Shown here: positions 60,392 to 64,000 of the stretch, in pieces
Numbering within the stretch: the stretch's first letter is position 1
Layout of the letters: every line of letters begins with the position of its first letter
NCBI RefSeq assembly: GCF_003576645.1
Contig: NC_044923.1
Coordinates: 12,089,993-12,153,992 of the forward strand
From: Ipomoea triloba
Taxonomy: Eukaryota > Streptophyta > Magnoliopsida > Solanales > Convolvulaceae
Reading direction: 5' to 3'
Length of the DNA: 64,000 nt
The notes under the pieces: model-generated
Database searches by the model: none
What the model was told of the DNA's origin: nothing
What the model saw: only the letters and a program-made list of their open reading frames with translations
Position numbers and translations under genes: made by a program

Positions 60392-62395
60392 GTTCGGCCG
60401 AGCATACTTGTTTACGCCACTTTGCTTCGTTTACGCGTCCTTCACGCGTGACTGGGCGCATGGATGGATACTGGAATCCATCCACGTGTCCTTCATGCGT
60501 CAATGACACGTGGACAGTCCAGTCCAGTATTTCCCTCCGGTTTCGGTTTTTCCTTTCGCCTTTTGTTCAATTTTGGCTCTCCTATAGCATTTTTCGACCA
60601 TTAACCCTATAAATTAGTCTCCCAAAACATATACCAACGAGAATACTAATAAAGCATTAAAACAAAACATAAAACAACGTAAATTAATTATTAAAACCTT
60701 GGGTTGCCTCCCAAGCAGCGCCACGTTTTATGTCTCTGGCTAGACGCAACGTGTCTCCTTCTAACTCAACCATATTTCTTTGTCGTGGTTTGAAAACATT
60801 TTGGAACCCATGTGTTCTTCAAATTAACTTTTCATTCTTCCATCTCGGTTTGGTCTTGGTTTTTGCTTTTGACCATGGCTTTCAACTCTTCATCTTTTTT
60901 TCAACTCTTTCCTTTTCTTTTTTTCTCGGTTTGTCATCAAATCTCAAGGCAACTCCCGTGCTCACATCAATTCGAGCATGGCATGTAGCTTAAAATGCTC
61001 CAACGGCTCACATCAATTCGAGCATGGCTGTAGCTTAAATGGTCTTCCAAGGATTAAAGAGCCAAAGGGCTCATCCCTTCACATTTCACAAACAATAAAG
61101 TCGACTGACACTAAAAATTCTCCTACTTTCACAAGCACGTCCTCCGCTAGACCTTTTGGATACCGCGTGGTTCCGTCGGCTAGGCGAAGTGTAAGCCTTG
61201 TCGGCTTTAAACTAGGTAAGTTTAATTGTTCAAACAGACTAGAGGGCATTAAAATGATTGAAGCTCCAAGATCGGCTAGAGCATTTGGAAAGTCCATGTT
61301 CTTAACGGAAAGAGGAACTACCAAAGATCCCGGGTCACCCTTATTTACGGGGTAACCCATAGTCATAAAAGCCGAAATCTCTTTGCTTAAACAAGCATAA
61401 TCATCATAAGCTTCATTTCCAAATAATTCACGACATTTTTTATCATCATAAGCTTCATTTCCAAATAATTCACGACATTTTTTATCATTGAAATTTTTTT
61501 GCATAAAAGCATTAAATGTACATTTTCTTGCCCTATCTTTTCATTTTGAGGTTTTGGATTCGTGCTTTTGCAACACGTCCTCCTTAGCTTGATCACAAGA
61601 GGTGATCTCCTCGTTCTTTCCTTCTTTATGGTCACAAGAGGTGATATTTCCTTCTTCTTTCTTCATTGGAATTTCACAAGAAGCATTTTCGATGTTCTTC
61701 TCAAGGCTTGGACTACAAGAGGTAGTCTTCTCTACTTCCTTCTTCATTCTTCATTTCTCCCAATTGCATATTCCACAAATTACATCCATTGGACCGCATT
61801 CATTATGTTTCTCTTCAATTGCTTCCACAGCATTGACTCTTTCCTTAGGATTATTCTCCGTATTGCTTGAAAGTTGCCCGTAATGCCTTTCGGACATCAT
61901 TTTAAACATCTGGGATATTTGGTTTTCTATTGTCTTAAGAGTAGCCTTCGATTCCTGTCTTAAGTTTGAAATTTCTTATCTAATCTCCTGAGTAATCTCC
62001 TGCTTAAGATTGGCTCTATCGTTTTTCAATTCCATGATAGTTCTTGTGAGTCTTTCGTCGACCTCTCTTATGTCGTCCCTTCTTTGTTGTGCATAATCCA
62101 ACTGAGAATTATAATTAGGCTTGTAATGAGTCATCTGGCCCCCATTCCCTTGAGTTGGGTCATAAGTAAGTCTACCCTTGCCCCCATTCCCTTGAGTTGG
62201 GTCATAAGTAAGTCTACCCTTTTCGTTCTGCCCGTAGATGGGTTTATTGCCATAATTAAAATGTGCTCTTGTTTAACCATGACAGTTATATGTGGCAGTT
62301 TCGCGAGTTAGTAATCCTAATGGACTCAAAATCTTAATTTGTGATGAACGTAAGAGCTTATTAAACTGTACTCAGAATGTGGTGTACAAAGAAAT
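60392..62395 (-). repeat. Fifth copy of the Athila block
   Basis: Starts with exactly the same word as the fourth copy and runs through protease and gag to the equivalent of 57248. It has two extra 42-bp duplications (near 61408 and 62138). Confidence 0.85.
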
Positions 62396-62499
62396 TTTCA
62401 ATAATTTGTAATTATATTTTTTTATTGAATATTAAAACAATTTCTTTTTAATGTTCCTTTTCAAAAAAAAAAATCTTTTTAATGTCATTTTTTCTTTGA

Positions 62500-62635
62500 A
62501 CAGTTAAATATGTTTAAACTAACTATCTATTAATGGTCGATGTTTAAACTAACTATCTATCTAACTATCTATTAATGGTCGATGTTTAAACTAACTATCT
62601 ATTAATGGTCGTGCATCGCACGGGTGCAACACTAG
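62500..62635 (+). mobile_element. Helitron 3' end with 30-bp minisatellite
   Basis: Three copies of tgtttaaactaactatctat with taatggtcga lead into a hairpin (gtgcatcgcac), then gggtgcaacaCTAG before T at 62636, the typical Helitron terminus. The 5' end is not located. Confidence 0.65.
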
Positions 62636-62639
62636 TATA

Positions 62640-63040
62640 TATTAAAACAGAAGTGTTGTTTTCTCGCCCATCCTAAAAAAATACTTCTGTTTTGAAATTT
62701 GAAATTACAATCATTTTTTACCTAATTAAATAATAACAAAAATACTATATATAATTTAATTTATAGTAATGATTACCTAAAATATTTATTACACCATGAA
62801 TCATTGTCTACTTTTAAGGTACACTAAAATATTTATTACACCATGAATCATTGTCTACTTTTAAGATACACTAAACTAATACTCAATATATTCTATTTCA
62901 ATTTAAGTTTAGTTTTTTTTATATACAAATAAAATTTATATACAAAAATATATTATTAAAAAGTTCTAATTAAAAACTTTTAAATAACACCTATATTGAT
63001 ATTTTTATTTTAATGTATTCAATTAAAATAAAATTATTAT
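62640..63040. other. AT-rich flank
   Basis: No gene is seen. A 47-bp near-perfect tandem duplication (62778-62871) is present. Confidence 0.5.
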
Positions 63041-63223
63041 TTTTTTGGTAAATTCACGGGGTCTTTCTCCGTCCATTTAATGGTCCGGGTCCACCCACGT
63101 TCGCTCCAAGAGGCACAGGAGTTGGCCCAGGAGGAATTGTCACTTGTGGGAATCGAACCCGGGTTCTCCCGGAATTCTTCCCGACAAAGAGAACTCATTT
63201 GCCACTTGAGCTACCCCATTGGG
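63041..63223 (-). mobile_element. tRNA-derived SINE
   Basis: Read on the minus strand it starts aatggggtagctcaagtggc (A box), has a strong B box (gggttcgattccc) and ends in an A-run (T-run at 63041). It is a different family from the gccaaggacc SINEs. It is not a functional tRNA: no acceptor stem pairs and the body continues well beyond tRNA length. Confidence 0.85.
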
Positions 63224-63383
63224 TTAACATAAAATTATACTTGATCAATATATTACCCCATTGGGTTAACATAAAATTATACTTGATCAATATATCATAT
63301 TCATTTTTAATATAATATTGGTTCATTTTCAAAATATTGTAGATTGATTGTTTACCATACTATTGCAATATATAATTAAAATT

Positions 63384-63906
63384 AGAGTCATTTCTATTTT
63401 TTGTCTTACTGTTATTGGGGCATTGCCAATTTTAGTCCACTTCATTAATCTTTGCCACATTGTAGCCAATCTTATTTAGTCTTTGCCACTTTTAGTCCAC
63501 CGTTAAAATTTTCGTCAAATTGCCATCCAAAATAGGAGTATTTTTGGTCTTTTCATGCTTTGATAATCTCCTTGACCCTTTGCAGTGGTTTTCCTTACAC
63601 ATATTCATCCATTGAAGAGGTCCGGCGAAACCCATGTGAGCCACATTACAAAGCCATGGCTTTCGCCGGACCTCTTCATTGGATAAAAATCAATAAGGAA
63701 AACCACTACAAAGGGTAAAGGAGATGATCAAAGCATGAAAAGATCAAAATACCTCTGTTTTGGACGGTTCTTTGATGAAAATTTTAACGGTGAACTAAAA
63801 GTGGCAAAGACTAAATAAGACTGGCCGCAATGTAGCAAAAATTAATGAAGTGGACTAAAATTGGCAATGCCCCAATAACAGTAGGACAAAAAATGGAAAT
63901 GACTCT
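63384..63906. mobile_element. Fold-back (MULE-like) element
   Basis: The arms AGAGTCATTTC to GAAATGACTCT pair for roughly 240 bp each, including the central gccggacctcttca. The flanks are AT-rich and give no clean 9-bp duplication. No coding sequence is seen. Confidence 0.75.
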
Positions 63907-64000
63907 AAAAATTAACATGGACTTACATAATTAAATTCTATTAGAATTGAAATCTTCTATTTAATTTAATATTTTATATAGAACTGAAATAACATGTTAT

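Noticed and set aside
63041..63223. tRNA gene
   Set aside because: A and B boxes are present but there is no acceptor stem; a long body and A-tail show a SINE.

Overview
This is nuclear DNA of a flowering plant, almost certainly a eudicot. Genes are interrupted by GT-AG introns, intergenic DNA is AT-rich, and much of the window is transposable elements: Athila-type and other LTR retrotransposons, CACTA, hAT, MULE-like, Tourist-like, Helitron and tRNA-derived SINE elements. An asterid, perhaps near Ipomoea, is my guess from the general look of the repeats and is not proven. The sequence is a draft assembly. It has a 729-base N gap (16141-16869), a 25-base N run (59332-59356) and single n characters at 44623, 58959 and 60391, and some structures are probably assembly artefacts.

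Layout. (1) 1-3180: a fold-back repeat, then a truncated, frameshifted F-box/kelch gene (SKIP30-like) on the minus strand with its leader intron. (2) About 2475-15302 (copy A) and 16880-35761 (copy B) are direct copies of one segmental duplication. Each holds a GPI-anchored lipid-transfer-protein gene (LTPG) and a tRNA-His guanylyltransferase gene (THG1), both on the minus strand. Copy A has a complete 13-exon THG1 open reading frame of 537 codons. In copy B exon 8 is split by a 4.1-kb CACTA transposon that carries starch phosphorylase gene fragments. The two LTPG copies carry different disabling lesions. A third, partial, inverted copy of the THG1 5' flank (15384-16140) makes a long palindrome with copy A beside the N gap. 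(3) 36.6-40.4 kb: a further plus-strand LTPG gene. Its second intron holds a hAT element with a nested solo LTR, and its last exon is cut by another hAT element just before the GPI-signal codons. (4) 41.6-62.4 kb: minus-strand Athila-type retrotransposon sequence, broken by a complete 7.4-kb LTR element with large internal tandem arrays (45092-52457) and by a TIR element that captured part of a plastid pyruvate dehydrogenase E2 gene (52997-54531). From 54.5 to 62.4 kb the same Athila gag-protease block recurs in pieces joined by n characters. (5) 62.4-64 kb: a Helitron end, a SINE and a fold-back element.

The host genes do not form a pathway. THG1 acts in tRNA-His maturation, LTPGs are secreted cell-surface lipid-binding proteins, and SKIP30-like proteins are SCF ubiquitin-ligase adaptors. 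The strength of the window is its history: paired duplicates with clean empty and filled insertion sites let many insertions be read to the base.
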